Shown here one piece after another: positions 7,007-16,529 of a stretch of 64,000 nt of DNA. Both the position numbers and the translations under genes were made by a program. Source of the stretch: Butyricicoccus sp. OM04-18BH. Its GTDB lineage: Bacteria > Bacillota > Clostridia > Oscillospirales > Butyricicoccaceae. The notes under the pieces are model-generated. The model saw only the letters and a list, made by a program, of their open reading frames with translations, had not been told where the DNA came from and did not search any database. The stretch spans positions 138,905 to 202,904 of the forward strand of contig NZ_QULN01000004.1 of NCBI RefSeq assembly GCF_003481705.1, in the 5' to 3' direction. Numbering within the stretch: position 1 is the stretch's first letter; each line of letters opens with the position of its first letter.

Positions 7007-8458
7007 ATGTCAAAAACACAGCAGGGGTTCTCGACCAGAGAACTAAAGAAGATTTTTTCGATTGTTTTCGTCGCGTATATGGTGCTTGCGGTGGCATTTT
7101 ATTTTCTCTCCGGAGAGCAGCTACGTTATCGCGACTCGCGCGGCAATATTGAGATGTCGGTAGCGAACGCTGCGACGGTTGAGTTGACAGCAGGTTCGGT
7201 TGTGGAACAGCAGTTCACACCGAAAATTCAGATTTTTGAGCATCTTTCCGTGCAATGGGGCGTGTTCAACCGTGTCAATCACGGCACGGTGAACGTGCAG
7301 CTTGTGAACCTGGTAACGCAGGAAGTCCTGCTTGATCAGAATTTGCAGGCGGATCAGATCACGGAAGGTCAGGTTACGACGTTTGATTTCCCGGCACTGG
7401 AAACGGTCTGCAATGCGCCGCTTGCGTTGCGTATCACATCGCCCGATGCAGTGGCAGGTGATGCGCTTACGCCGGTGATGAAGACCGATGCAACGCTTGA
7501 AAACGGTCAGCTGTATGTTAATGGACAGGCTGTTGCAGGTGAGCTCGCCTTCTCGGCTACCGGTCGTGACTACATCTGGACCGGCTTGCATTACTGGCAG
7601 TTTGCAGCTGCTGGCGCGGTAATTCTCGCGGCGTTGCTGCTGATGTTGCTGCACAAGCACAAGACCGGCAAGAAAAGCTTTATTCTCAACGCGATGATTG
7701 CCCTGAGGCGGTATCGCTTCCTGATTAAGCAGCTGGTTGACCGCGATTTCAAGGCAAAGTATAAGCGTTCAATTCTTGGCGTGTTCTGGAGCTTTCTCAA
7801 TCCGCTTTTGAACATGATCGTGCAGTATGTTGTGTTCTCCAATATGTTTAAGTTTGATATTCCATACTTTCCGGTTTATCTGCTTTGCGGTAACGTTGTC
7901 TTCAATTACTTCTCTGAGGCATGCGGCATGGCGCTTACATCTATTGTAGGTAACGCTGACCTCATTAAAAAAGTATATGTGCCGAAGTATATTTATCCGC
8001 TGACGCGCATTATGTCGTCGCTTATCAATATGCTGATTTCGCTCATCCCGCTTGCAGCGGTGGCGATTTTTTCGGGTCTGCTGCCGAATAAAACGTATTT
8101 TCTTTTGCCGTTCCCGCTGCTCTGCCTGGCACTGTTTTGTTTAGGACTGGGCATGTTGCTTGCGTCGGCGATGGTGTTCTTCCGGGATATTCAGTTCCTT
8201 TGGGGTGTATTGATTACAATTTGGACATATCTAACGCCGATTTTTTATCCGGTCAGTGCGTTGCCGGATAGTGTACAGGTAATTGTGAAGATGAATCCGT
8301 TATATTTCTATGTAACATTCTTGCGTTCGTGCGTAATGGATGGACTTTCGCCGGAGCCGATAATGTATGTACAGTGTGCACTTATTGCGCTGGTGATGCT
8401 TGCTGTAGGTGCATTTACGTTCAAAAAATCGCAGGATAACTTTGTCCTCTATTTATAA
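7007..8458 (+). CDS. Polysaccharide ABC exporter permease (ABC-2 type) with N-terminal extracytoplasmic domain
   Basis: 483 residues from the ATG at 7007. Residues 25-45 form a membrane helix, about 50-205 a beta-rich outside domain (FTPKIQIFEHLSVQWGVFNR onward), and 207-228 a second helix. From about 240 follows a standard ABC-2/TagG/Wzm permease with six helices (LVDRDFKAKYKRSILGVFWS). Normal family members are about 260 residues, so the first 220 residues are an addition. The ATPase gene starts ten bases downstream. Role: export of an undecaprenyl-linked surface polysaccharide or teichoic-type polymer. The frame extends to 6959, but that part overlaps the upstream gene. Confidence 0.85.
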   Translation: MSKTQQGFSTRELKKIFSIVFVAYMVLAVAFYFLSGEQLRYRDSRGNIEMSVANAATVELTAGSVVEQQFTPKIQIFEHLSVQWGVFNRVNHGTVNVQLVNLVTQEVLLDQNLQADQITEGQVTTFDFPALETVCNAPLALRITSPDAVAGDALTPVMKTDATLENGQLYVNGQAVAGELAFSATGRDYIWTGLHYWQFAAAGAVILAALLLMLLHKHKTGKKSFILNAMIALRRYRFLIKQLVDRDFKAKYKRSILGVFWSFLNPLLNMIVQYVVFSNMFKFDIPYFPVYLLCGNVVFNYFSEACGMALTSIVGNADLIKKVYVPKYIYPLTRIMSSLINMLISLIPLAAVAIFSGLLPNKTYFLLPFPLLCLALFCLGLGMLLASAMVFFRDIQFLWGVLITIWTYLTPIFYPVSALPDSVQVIVKMNPLYFYVTFLRSCVMDGLSPEPIMYVQCALIALVMLAVGAFTFKKSQDNFVLYL

Positions 8459-8467
8459 GGTGGGAAA

Positions 8468-9250
8468 ATGAGCAAAAAAGAGAAGCTGCTCCATGAGCAG
8501 CAGGAAAAAAACGCAGAATTGCAGAAACGGAAAATTATCGAAGTACAAGATGTCTCTATGCGCTTTCGGCTGACAGACGATAAAATCATGTCGCTGAAGG
8601 AGTTCGTAACACGTAAGCTGAGCGGCAAGTACAAGACCTCAGAATTCTGGGCGCTGAAGGATGTATCGTTCGATGTATATCGTGGCGAGGTTGTCGGCAT
8701 TATTGGCCACAACGGCGCAGGCAAAAGCACGATTCTAAAAGTCATTTCGGGCATTCTCAAACCGACTGAGGGCTCTGTGATCTGCGGCGGCAATATTGTG
8801 CCGATGCTGGAGCTTGGCTCGGGTTTCGATCACGATTTGACCGGACGCGAGAATATCTTTCTCAATGGCGCAATTCTCGGTTATACGGAAGATTTCCTGA
8901 AATCGAAATATGATGAAATCGTTGCGTTTTCCGAGTTAGGCGAGTTTATTGATGTGCCGATTCGCAACTACTCATCCGGTATGCTGATGCGTTTGGCGTT
9001 TTCGATCGCGACGGTTGTCAATCCGCAGATTCTCATTGTGGACGAAATTCTTGCTGTCGGCGACGCAAACTTTCAGGAAAAAAGCCGCAAGCGCATGCTG
9101 GAGCTGATGAGCGGCGGCACGACTGTGCTGTTTGTGTCGCATAGCCTTGAGCAGATTCGCGAGATGTGTGACCGGGTTGTCTGGATTGAGCACGGGCAGG
9201 TGCAGACTGTTGGAGAGACGAAAGAAATTTGCGATGAATATGAGCAATGA
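8468..9250 (+). CDS. Polysaccharide ABC exporter ATP-binding protein (Wzt/TagH type)
   Basis: 260 residues: Walker A GHNGAGKST at 80-88, signature YSSGM, Walker B ILIVDEI and the H-loop VSHSLEQI. The MLELGSGFDHDLTGRENIFL segment is typical of the Wzt/TagH/RfbE subfamily. The N-terminal extension (residues 1-22) is charged and helical. There is no C-terminal carbohydrate-binding domain of the kind in some Wzt proteins. It pairs with the permease immediately upstream to export a lipid-linked glycan. Confidence 0.92.
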   Translation: MSKKEKLLHEQQEKNAELQKRKIIEVQDVSMRFRLTDDKIMSLKEFVTRKLSGKYKTSEFWALKDVSFDVYRGEVVGIIGHNGAGKSTILKVISGILKPTEGSVICGGNIVPMLELGSGFDHDLTGRENIFLNGAILGYTEDFLKSKYDEIVAFSELGEFIDVPIRNYSSGMLMRLAFSIATVVNPQILIVDEILAVGDANFQEKSRKRMLELMSGGTTVLFVSHSLEQIREMCDRVVWIEHGQVQTVGETKEICDEYEQ

Positions 9251-9295
9251 ACAGACTGTGAGTAGAATGCATTTAAGAATGATGGAGATGAAGTT

Positions 9296-10153
9296 TTGAA
9301 AGGTCTAATCTTAGCCGCAGGCAAAGGCACGCGCCTTTACCCGATGACAAAACCGATGAGCAAGCCGTTGCTTCCGGTTTACGATAAGCCTATGATTTAT
9401 TACCCGCTTGCAATTCTCATGCAAGCGGGCATTTCCGATGTCATGGTGATCGTTCCGCCGAACGAGACGGATACATTCCGTGCGCTGCTCGGCGACGGAA
9501 GTCAGTTCGGCATTCATATCTGCTATGCAGAACAGCCTGTCGCGCGTGGTATTGCGGACGCACTGCTCATCGGCCGCGAGTTCGTGGGCGATGACTCGGT
9601 ATGCCTTGTGTTGGGCGATAACATTTTCCACAGCGATACGCTGCGTGAAGTGCTCTGTAAGGGCGCACAGCAGCAGAACGGTGCAACGGTGTTCGGCTAC
9701 TGGGTTGAAAATTCGCGGCCGTTCGGTGTGGTAGAGTTTGACGAGGATGGACGGGCTATTTCGATTGAAGAGAAGCCACGCCACCCGAAGAGCAATTACA
9801 TAATTCCCGGTATTTATTTTTACGATAACCAGGCAATGGAGATTGCGGCAAATCTCACGCCGTCGCAGCGCGGCGAACTGGAAATCACAGACGTAAATCT
9901 GGAGTATTTACGCCGGGATCAATTGCAGGTGCTCCCGCTCGAGCGGGACGTCGTGTGGCTGGATGCCGGTACAGCAGACAGCCTGATGGACGCTGGACAG
10001 ACCATTCGAAATATCCAGGCTGAGACCGGACGCTATGTTGGCTGCCTGGAAGAGCTGGCCTTTAACCAAGGCTGGCTGACAGAAGAGCAGGTACACGAAG
10101 CCGGACAAGAGCTCGGCATGACACTCTATGGACAGTACTTGCAGTGCTTATAA
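9296..10153 (+). CDS. rfbA: Glucose-1-phosphate thymidylyltransferase, copy 1
   Basis: 285 residues, the usual length of RfbA/RmlA, which makes dTDP-glucose from dTTP and glucose-1-phosphate. The nucleotide-binding motif GKGTRLYPMT is at 9-18, and SKPLLPVYDKPMIYYPL and GDNIFH are conserved. The start is TTG, preceded by GGAGATGAAG; the second copy at 20917 uses ATG. The two proteins differ at about eight of 285 positions. No rfbB, rfbC or rfbD is present in the window, so later dTDP-sugar steps must be encoded elsewhere. Confidence 0.95.
   Translation: MKGLILAAGKGTRLYPMTKPMSKPLLPVYDKPMIYYPLAILMQAGISDVMVIVPPNETDTFRALLGDGSQFGIHICYAEQPVARGIADALLIGREFVGDDSVCLVLGDNIFHSDTLREVLCKGAQQQNGATVFGYWVENSRPFGVVEFDEDGRAISIEEKPRHPKSNYIIPGIYFYDNQAMEIAANLTPSQRGELEITDVNLEYLRRDQLQVLPLERDVVWLDAGTADSLMDAGQTIRNIQAETGRYVGCLEELAFNQGWLTEEQVHEAGQELGMTLYGQYLQCL
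9299..10153 (+). repeat. Direct repeat, left copy (rfbA coding sequence)
   Basis: The coding part of rfbA copy 1 forms an 855-base direct repeat with 20920-21774. Identity is high and ends sharply at the gene borders. The two copies bracket 10.8 kb of polysaccharide genes. Confidence 0.9.
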
Positions 10154-10166
10154 CGGAGGATAGAAA

Positions 10167-11183
10167 ATGACAGTTTTGTTAGCAGGCGGCGCAGGCTATA
10201 TTGGCTCACACACCGCTGTACAGCTTTTGATGAGCGGACATGACGTAGTAATCGCAGATGATTACAGCAACAGCTGTCCGGAGGTTATCAATCGTATCGA
10301 AGAAATCACCGGAAAGCAGGTTCGCGCCTACGAGACTGACGTGAAGGACAAAGTCAAAGTACAGCGGATTTTCGCAGAAAACGAGATCGACTGCGTGATT
10401 CACTTTGCTGGTCTGAAGGCAGTCGGCGAGTCGGTACAGCAGCCGCTGAAGTATTATCGAAACAATATCGACACCACGCTGACGCTGCTCGAATGCATGC
10501 AGGAGGCAGGCGTCAAGCAGTTTGTTTTCTCGTCCTCCGCGACGGTTTACGGCGAGGAGAATGCGATTCCGTACATCGAAACGATGAAGCGCGGCAGCTG
10601 CTCCAACCCGTATGGCTGGACTAAGGTCATGATGGAAGAAATTCTTGAGGACGCGGCAAAGGCTGACCCGGAACTGACTGTTGTTCTTCTGCGCTATTTC
10701 AATCCAATCGGCGCACATGAGTCCGGTCGTATTGGCGAGGATCCGCAGGGTATTCCGAACAATCTGATGCCGTATATCGCGCAGGTTGCTGTCGGCCGAC
10801 GCGATCATCTCACGATTTTCGGTAACGATTACCCGACACCGGACGGCACCTGCCGCCGCGATTATATCCATGTGATGGACCTTGCGGACGGTCATGTAAA
10901 GGCAGTTGAGTACGCTGCGCAGCATAAGGGCGTTGAGGTGTTCAATCTTGGTACCGGCACGCCGTACAGCGTTCTGGAGATTGTTCACGCATTTGAGAAC
11001 GCGACCGGCGTTGCAATCAAGCACGAGTTCGGCGCACGCCGTGCAGGCGACCTGCCGGAGTTCTGGGCGAATGCAGATAAGGCCGCAAAGGTGCTCGGCT
11101 GGAAGGCGGAGCGTGACTTGACGGCTATGTGCAGAGATACCTGGAGATGGCAGAGCGGAAACCCGGAAGGATATCGGAAATAA
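10167..11183 (+). CDS. galE: UDP-glucose 4-epimerase
   Basis: 338 residues with the Rossmann motif GGAGYIGS (residues 7-14), catalytic Ser near 123-124 and Tyr149-x3-Lys153. It interconverts UDP-glucose and UDP-galactose, and here probably supplies a galactose donor for the polysaccharide. The gene starts 13 bases after rfbA copy 1, with GGAGG ahead of its ATG, and is followed by glycosyltransferases in the same orientation. Length is normal. Confidence 0.95.
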   Translation: MTVLLAGGAGYIGSHTAVQLLMSGHDVVIADDYSNSCPEVINRIEEITGKQVRAYETDVKDKVKVQRIFAENEIDCVIHFAGLKAVGESVQQPLKYYRNNIDTTLTLLECMQEAGVKQFVFSSSATVYGEENAIPYIETMKRGSCSNPYGWTKVMMEEILEDAAKADPELTVVLLRYFNPIGAHESGRIGEDPQGIPNNLMPYIAQVAVGRRDHLTIFGNDYPTPDGTCRRDYIHVMDLADGHVKAVEYAAQHKGVEVFNLGTGTPYSVLEIVHAFENATGVAIKHEFGARRAGDLPEFWANADKAAKVLGWKAERDLTAMCRDTWRWQSGNPEGYRK

Positions 11184-11210
11184 GTGATGAAAAGAAAGGG
11201 GAGAATTGCG

Positions 11211-12020
11211 ATGCCGATGGTCAGTGTTATCATGCCGGTATTCAATGCCGGAGACGGCAGTGAGTTGGAACAAGCAATTCAATCCATTCTTCAGCAAACA
11301 TTTGCTGATTTCGAATTGATTATTTGCGATGATGCTTCTACGGATAACACATGGGAGCATTTGAAGAGGTTGGCATCTCTGGATAGCAGAATCACCTTGC
11401 TGCAGAATGTGGTTAATCAGAGAGCAGGCGCGGCACGCAATCGCTGCATTGATAAATCACAGGGACGATTTATCGCGTTTATGGATGCGGACGACATATC
11501 TGCGCCTAATCGACTGCAAACGCAGTTGGAATTTTTGAAAAATCACCCCGAAATTGCTTTTGTTGGAGCAAGGGGTGAATTTTTTCATAAAGTTCCCGGT
11601 GATTTAAAACAGTGTTACTGGTTTGTGGATCAGCCGCAGGCAAAGGATTTTCTTATGACCTTACCATTTGTTCACGCTTCTATCATGATGCGGCGTGATG
11701 TGATACAGAAAGTCGGCGGATACAGTACTGAGCAAGCCGTTATTCGGTCAGAAGATTACGATATGCTGATGCGTGCATATGCATTGGGATATACAGGAGT
11801 CAATATGGCGGATGTAATGTATTTTATTCGACTGGATGAAGGTACTTACCAAAGACGGAAGTACTGCTATCGCTTAAATGAGTGCATAGTAAAATTCAGA
11901 GGCTTTTCAAAATTGGGATTGATGCCAAAAGGAATTTTATATGTGATCAAACCGCTGATTGTGGGTTTAATACCGATAAAACTGCTGAATGCGCTAAAAA
12001 GACGATATTACAAGACGTAG
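11211..12020 (+). CDS. Glycosyltransferase family 2
   Basis: 269 residues from the ATG at 11211, chosen because AAAGGGGAG lies seven bases upstream; the in-frame GTG at 11184 and ATG at 11187 lack a site. MVSVIMPVFNAGDG and ICDDASTDNTWE give the GT-A fold, and FMDADDIS carries the DXD-type metal site. A cytoplasmic enzyme extending a lipid-linked glycan is expected. The codon use shifts toward AT here compared with galE, the start of the presumably acquired block. Confidence 0.85.
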   Translation: MPMVSVIMPVFNAGDGSELEQAIQSILQQTFADFELIICDDASTDNTWEHLKRLASLDSRITLLQNVVNQRAGAARNRCIDKSQGRFIAFMDADDISAPNRLQTQLEFLKNHPEIAFVGARGEFFHKVPGDLKQCYWFVDQPQAKDFLMTLPFVHASIMMRRDVIQKVGGYSTEQAVIRSEDYDMLMRAYALGYTGVNMADVMYFIRLDEGTYQRRKYCYRLNECIVKFRGFSKLGLMPKGILYVIKPLIVGLIPIKLLNALKRRYYKT

Positions 12021-12041
12021 TTTGCATTAAGAGGAAAAGAA

Positions 12042-14285
12042 ATGAAATTTGATTACGCAAAAGAACCGGGACGTGAACTATTAAACAGTAACCGAGTAAG
12101 CAACGATAAGCCGTCAGTCAGCATCATCACCCCGTATTGCAACGCTGGAAAGTACTTTGAACAAACATTTAACTGTGTGATGAATCAAACGTTTCCGTGG
12201 TTTGAGTGGATTATCGTAGATGACGGCAGCACGGATAAACCTTCGTTAGATACTCTCGAAAGACTGTCGAAACAGGATACGAGAATTCGCGTTCTGCATC
12301 AGTCCAATCAAAGACAGGCTGCTGCGCGTAACGCTGCAATTAAGCATAGTACGACAGATATTATTGTTCCATTGGACGCAGACGATCTGATTGCACCGCC
12401 GTTCATCGAAGAATTGTATTTTGCATTGCAGAAAAATCCCGATGCGGCATGGGCATATACAGATAGTGTTGGTTTTGGTGCACAGAACTATCTTTGGAAA
12501 CAGCCTTTTTCGGCTTCCCGTATGAAAACGGAAAATCTTCTGGTATGCACAGCAGCTATTCGTAAGGAGTGGCTAGAAAAGGTCGGCGGCTATGATGTTT
12601 CGGATAAGTCGTATGATGAGGACTGGCATTTGTGGCTAAAGCTGATGGCTGCCGGAGCAAAGCCGGTACATTTGTCTGGAACACTGTTTTGGTATCGACG
12701 CAGTGCTGAGGGAATGCAGCAGCAGGTGCAGAAGGATCGTGCATTAAAACAGGCCTCTGCAAAGAAGATACAGGAAACTGCTAATGCAATTAAAAATGAT
12801 ATTCAAGCGAAAGAATACCCCTATGGAGGTAAGCCGGGCGAATATGCAGCACCGAAATGCTCCGATTGGAACCGCAAGGTATTTAAGAGCCATGACAAGA
12901 TCCATGTCATGATGCTGCTCCCGTGGATGGAAATGGGCGGCGCTGATCTGTTTAATCTGGATGTCTGTCGGAAAATTGACAAAGAGCGTTTTGAAGTCAG
13001 TATCTTGACGACGGTTCCCGGTGAGCAGAGCTGGCGTCAGCGTTTTGAGGATTATGCGACAGATATTTTCGATTTACCGAGTTTTCTCGAGCCTAAGGAC
13101 TTTCCAGAGTTTATCAGCTACTTCATAAAGTCACGTGAAATTGACGTGCTCTTTCTAAGCAACTCTTACGATGGGTACTATCTGGTGCCGTGGCTACGTG
13201 CACAGTTTCCCGAACTGGCCATTATCGATTACGTTCATATGGAGGAGTGGTATTGGCGCAATGGCGGCTATGCTCGTACTTCGGGTGCAATGGGTGAAAT
13301 TCTAGAAAAGACGTATGTCTGCAACGAGCGCACTCGCCGTGTGCTGATCAATGACTTCGGCCGTGATCCGGAGAGCGTAGAAACGCTGTATATCGGCGTG
13401 GACCAGGAGCAGTATGACGAGACAAAGGTAGAGGCTGGTTTGGTTCGAAAAGGATTGAATATTGCAGAAGATCGTCTGATTATTCTGTTTCCATGCCGTA
13501 TTCATCCGCAAAAGCGTCCGTTCCTCATGGTGGAGATTGCAAAGCAGATCAAGCAGAGTATTCCGAATATCGCTTTTGTCGTTGTAGGTGATGGACCGCA
13601 GTTTGAAGAACTGAAAATTGCGATTGAGCGTGAAAATATGACAGAAACGGTCTACCTCGCTGGTCGGCAGAAGGATATGCGTCCGTATTACAAGGACAGC
13701 GCGTTGACGCTGATCTGCTCACTCAAGGAAGGTCTTGCGCTGACGGCATATGAATCACTTTCGATGAGTAAGCCGGTTGTGACCTCAGATGTAGGTGGGC
13801 AGGCAGAGTTGATTGATGATACGGTAGGACGCGTGTTGCCGCTGCTGCAAAGTGAGGCAGACGAGCTGGATAGTCGGGCATTCTCGCAAGAAGAAGTCCA
13901 GATGTATGTTAAGGCAATTACAGATGTGCTTGCTGATCAAAAACAGTATCAGCAGATGTGCAGGAATTGTCGTCGGAAGATTGAAGAGAGATTTTCTTCG
14001 CAGATTATGATTCGCAAGCTAGAAAGGATTTTTGGGGATTTAGTGTCGGGTAAGGAAGAAAACTTGAATCGTCAGGGTATGTCCAAAAGAATAAGTTATC
14101 CCTGTAAGCATATGGCACAGGAATTGTGGACACTGCAAGCGGAATTAAATTCTTATATATATTCATACAAAAATGTGTGCGGAGTGGACCAACGATACGA
14201 GTTAATGCGAATTGCCTCTTCTAAATGGGGAAAAAGATTGATTAGTTTGGCTTTCCGTTTGGGAATGAATAAATGGTTCAGATGA
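12042..14285 (+). CDS. Bifunctional glycosyltransferase: GT2 domain fused to GT4 domain
   Basis: 747 residues. Residues 20-250 are a GT2 domain (SVSIITPYCNAGKYF, IIVDDGSTD, PLDADDLI). Residues 285-650 are a GT-B domain of the GT4 kind, with VMMLLPWMEMGGADLF at its N-terminal lobe and the donor-site signature LKEGLALTAYESLSMSKPVV at its C-terminal lobe. A helical tail of about 90 residues follows. The fusion suggests two successive sugar additions by one protein. It lies 21 bases after the previous GT2 gene. Confidence 0.85.
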   Translation: MKFDYAKEPGRELLNSNRVSNDKPSVSIITPYCNAGKYFEQTFNCVMNQTFPWFEWIIVDDGSTDKPSLDTLERLSKQDTRIRVLHQSNQRQAAARNAAIKHSTTDIIVPLDADDLIAPPFIEELYFALQKNPDAAWAYTDSVGFGAQNYLWKQPFSASRMKTENLLVCTAAIRKEWLEKVGGYDVSDKSYDEDWHLWLKLMAAGAKPVHLSGTLFWYRRSAEGMQQQVQKDRALKQASAKKIQETANAIKNDIQAKEYPYGGKPGEYAAPKCSDWNRKVFKSHDKIHVMMLLPWMEMGGADLFNLDVCRKIDKERFEVSILTTVPGEQSWRQRFEDYATDIFDLPSFLEPKDFPEFISYFIKSREIDVLFLSNSYDGYYLVPWLRAQFPELAIIDYVHMEEWYWRNGGYARTSGAMGEILEKTYVCNERTRRVLINDFGRDPESVETLYIGVDQEQYDETKVEAGLVRKGLNIAEDRLIILFPCRIHPQKRPFLMVEIAKQIKQSIPNIAFVVVGDGPQFEELKIAIERENMTETVYLAGRQKDMRPYYKDSALTLICSLKEGLALTAYESLSMSKPVVTSDVGGQAELIDDTVGRVLPLLQSEADELDSRAFSQEEVQMYVKAITDVLADQKQYQQMCRNCRRKIEERFSSQIMIRKLERIFGDLVSGKEENLNRQGMSKRISYPCKHMAQELWTLQAELNSYIYSYKNVCGVDQRYELMRIASSKWGKRLISLAFRLGMNKWFR

Positions 14286-14325
14286 GAAACAGCAATATGA
14301 CAAAGAAAAATATGGAGGCTGTTGA

Positions 14326-15291
14326 ATGAGTGAATTGGTTAGCATCATTGTACCCGTATATAAGGTGGAACAATATTTGAGCAGGTGTGTTGACTCGATT
14401 TTACAGCAGAGTTACAGCAATCTCGAAATCATATTGGTAGATGATGGATCTCCCGATTCTTGTGGCATGATATGTGATGAATATCAGAAAAAGGATAGTC
14501 GCGTTCAAGTTATTCATAAGTCCAACGGAGGATTATCCGATGCAAGAAACTATGGGATAGAAGCTGCTCAAGGAAAGTATTTGGCATTTGTAGATAGCGA
14601 TGATTGGCTAGACTTCGATATGATCGATATTTTATATAGAGTTCTTACAAGCCAAGACGCCGATATTGCTGAGTGCAGTTACCGCAATTTATATGCTGAT
14701 TGTGTTAAAGAAGAAACGTCATGCTCCGGTGAGATTATATGTGGCAATAATTTATTTGCCTTAGAAGGAATGTTAGACTGGAAATATTTCAAGCCTAATG
14801 CGTGGAATAAGTTGTATAAGCGAGAAGTTATAGGTGATATCAGGTATCCGAAGGGTAAAATCCATGAAGATGAGTATACCACATACAAATATTTTTATAA
14901 CGCTAAAAAATTAGCTTATGTAGATATTTCTAAATATAATTACGATCGTCGACGGACGGACAGCATAACAGGAGATAAATTTCGCGAAGCGAATCTGGAC
15001 GCGTGCTGGGCGTTTAAAGAACGCGTTCTTTTTTTTGAAGAAAATCATCTGAATAGCTTAGAAGAAAAAATGAATAATGCGTATTGTTGGCAGGTTTTAC
15101 ACTGCGCATATAGATACTATAAGGAGCAGATAGCAGGAAGACGTGTAGATGAACTAGTTTCTATGGCAAAACAAGATATACCTTATTTGAAAAAACATAA
15201 AGTAGATCCTTGGTATATTACAGAATTTGAAATGCTGCAACATGGAGTAGATTATTATGGAAACAAGCGCCAAGCAAGAGAAAATAGTTAG
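14326..15291 (+). CDS. Glycosyltransferase family 2
   Basis: 321 residues. The N-terminal GT-A domain has VSIIVPVYKVEQYLSRCVDS, ILVDDGSPDSCG and FVDSDDWLD, as in capsule and exopolysaccharide transferases. TATGGAGGCTG precedes the ATG. Its last 35 bases overlap the start of the next glycosyltransferase, which suggests translational coupling. AT-rich codon use contrasts with the flanking housekeeping genes. Confidence 0.87.
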   Translation: MSELVSIIVPVYKVEQYLSRCVDSILQQSYSNLEIILVDDGSPDSCGMICDEYQKKDSRVQVIHKSNGGLSDARNYGIEAAQGKYLAFVDSDDWLDFDMIDILYRVLTSQDADIAECSYRNLYADCVKEETSCSGEIICGNNLFALEGMLDWKYFKPNAWNKLYKREVIGDIRYPKGKIHEDEYTTYKYFYNAKKLAYVDISKYNYDRRRTDSITGDKFREANLDACWAFKERVLFFEENHLNSLEEKMNNAYCWQVLHCAYRYYKEQIAGRRVDELVSMAKQDIPYLKKHKVDPWYITEFEMLQHGVDYYGNKRQARENS

Positions 15292-16507
15292 TATTATTAT
15301 ACCGGTATATAATGCGGAAAAATATTTAGGATATTGTCTGAATTCTATAGTTTCTCAGACGTACAAGGACTTAGAAATCATTCTCGTGAATGATGGTTCT
15401 ACAGATGATTCATTAAAAATATGCGATAATTATGCTTTCTTAGATTCCCGTGTCCGGGTAATAAACATTGCTAACAGAGGCGTTAGCAATGCACGCAATG
15501 TGGGGTTAAAAGCAGCAACAGGAGAATACATTGAATTTGCAGACGCTGACGACGTCCTTAACCCCAAAATGGTAGCAACTCTTGTTGATAAGATGGACAC
15601 GTATCAAAGCGATATCATCATTTGCGGTTTTGAGATGGTTAGTTTGGATTCTAATCAGCAGCCACGGGATATAATACATTTTAACTCCCGGATACTTGGA
15701 GAAGAGTGTGTATATACTCAGAAACTATTTTTTGAAAAGCTTTCGTGCATTCTATGGAAAACTAGTTTATTAGAATGTCCGTGGAATAAAATGTTTCGAA
15801 AAGATATTATCGAAAATCACAACTTGCAATTTCCAATAGATAAGAGTTTGGGAGAAGATTTTTGTTTTAATATAGATTACTTTGCGTATGTGAACAAGGC
15901 GGTAATATTAAGTGATGAATTGTATTATTACATGCAAATTAACCAGACTGCACTGACGAGAAAGTATCAAGCAAATTATTTTGAGGACCAACTATATCTC
16001 GTGAAGAAGTTCGATGATATGGTTCGGAAAAATATCAAACCGAGCAAGCAGGAACGGATATATTTAGCAGAGTATATGATAGCTAAAACAATCCAATCCA
16101 TATGCCATCTATTTGATAAGAATTGTGAATTAAATTCAGCACAGAAAAAAGCAAGAATTGCTGATGTTATCAACAATTCCTATATTCGAGATGCGGTAGA
16201 AATAGCAGAATATATAGATGAACGATATTTATGGATTAGAGAAGCAATAGAAAAATCTGACGTTCAGAAAATATATATGATTTTCAAGCAAAATGCAACG
16301 CAGGAAACGAAGAAACAGTTAGAAAATAAAGTTGCGAACGACAATGAATTGCATCCATCGTATATAAACAAGCTGTTGGTTAAAGTGTGCGACATTATTT
16401 TACGGAGGCGTGAATGTTCGGCTGTGCAAAAGGTAAGGAATAATTTACAAAATCGTGGAATAAAGTACACAATCAAAAAAATATGGCGTGTCATTATGAA
16501 AAGATAA
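15257..16507 (+). CDS. Glycosyltransferase family 2 with long C-terminal extension
   Basis: 416 residues. The GT2 core (IVSIIIPVYNAEKYLGYC, ILVNDGSTDDS, FADADDVL) covers about 1-230. The remainder is charged and mainly helical, without a recognisable domain. It starts inside the previous gene, in another frame. The strongly AT-rich composition supports acquisition of this part of the locus. Confidence 0.85.
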   Translation: METSAKQEKIVSIIIPVYNAEKYLGYCLNSIVSQTYKDLEIILVNDGSTDDSLKICDNYAFLDSRVRVINIANRGVSNARNVGLKAATGEYIEFADADDVLNPKMVATLVDKMDTYQSDIIICGFEMVSLDSNQQPRDIIHFNSRILGEECVYTQKLFFEKLSCILWKTSLLECPWNKMFRKDIIENHNLQFPIDKSLGEDFCFNIDYFAYVNKAVILSDELYYYMQINQTALTRKYQANYFEDQLYLVKKFDDMVRKNIKPSKQERIYLAEYMIAKTIQSICHLFDKNCELNSAQKKARIADVINNSYIRDAVEIAEYIDERYLWIREAIEKSDVQKIYMIFKQNATQETKKQLENKVANDNELHPSYINKLLVKVCDIILRRRECSAVQKVRNNLQNRGIKYTIKKIWRVIMKR

Positions 16508-16529
16508 TGTAAATATAAGGAACTATAAG

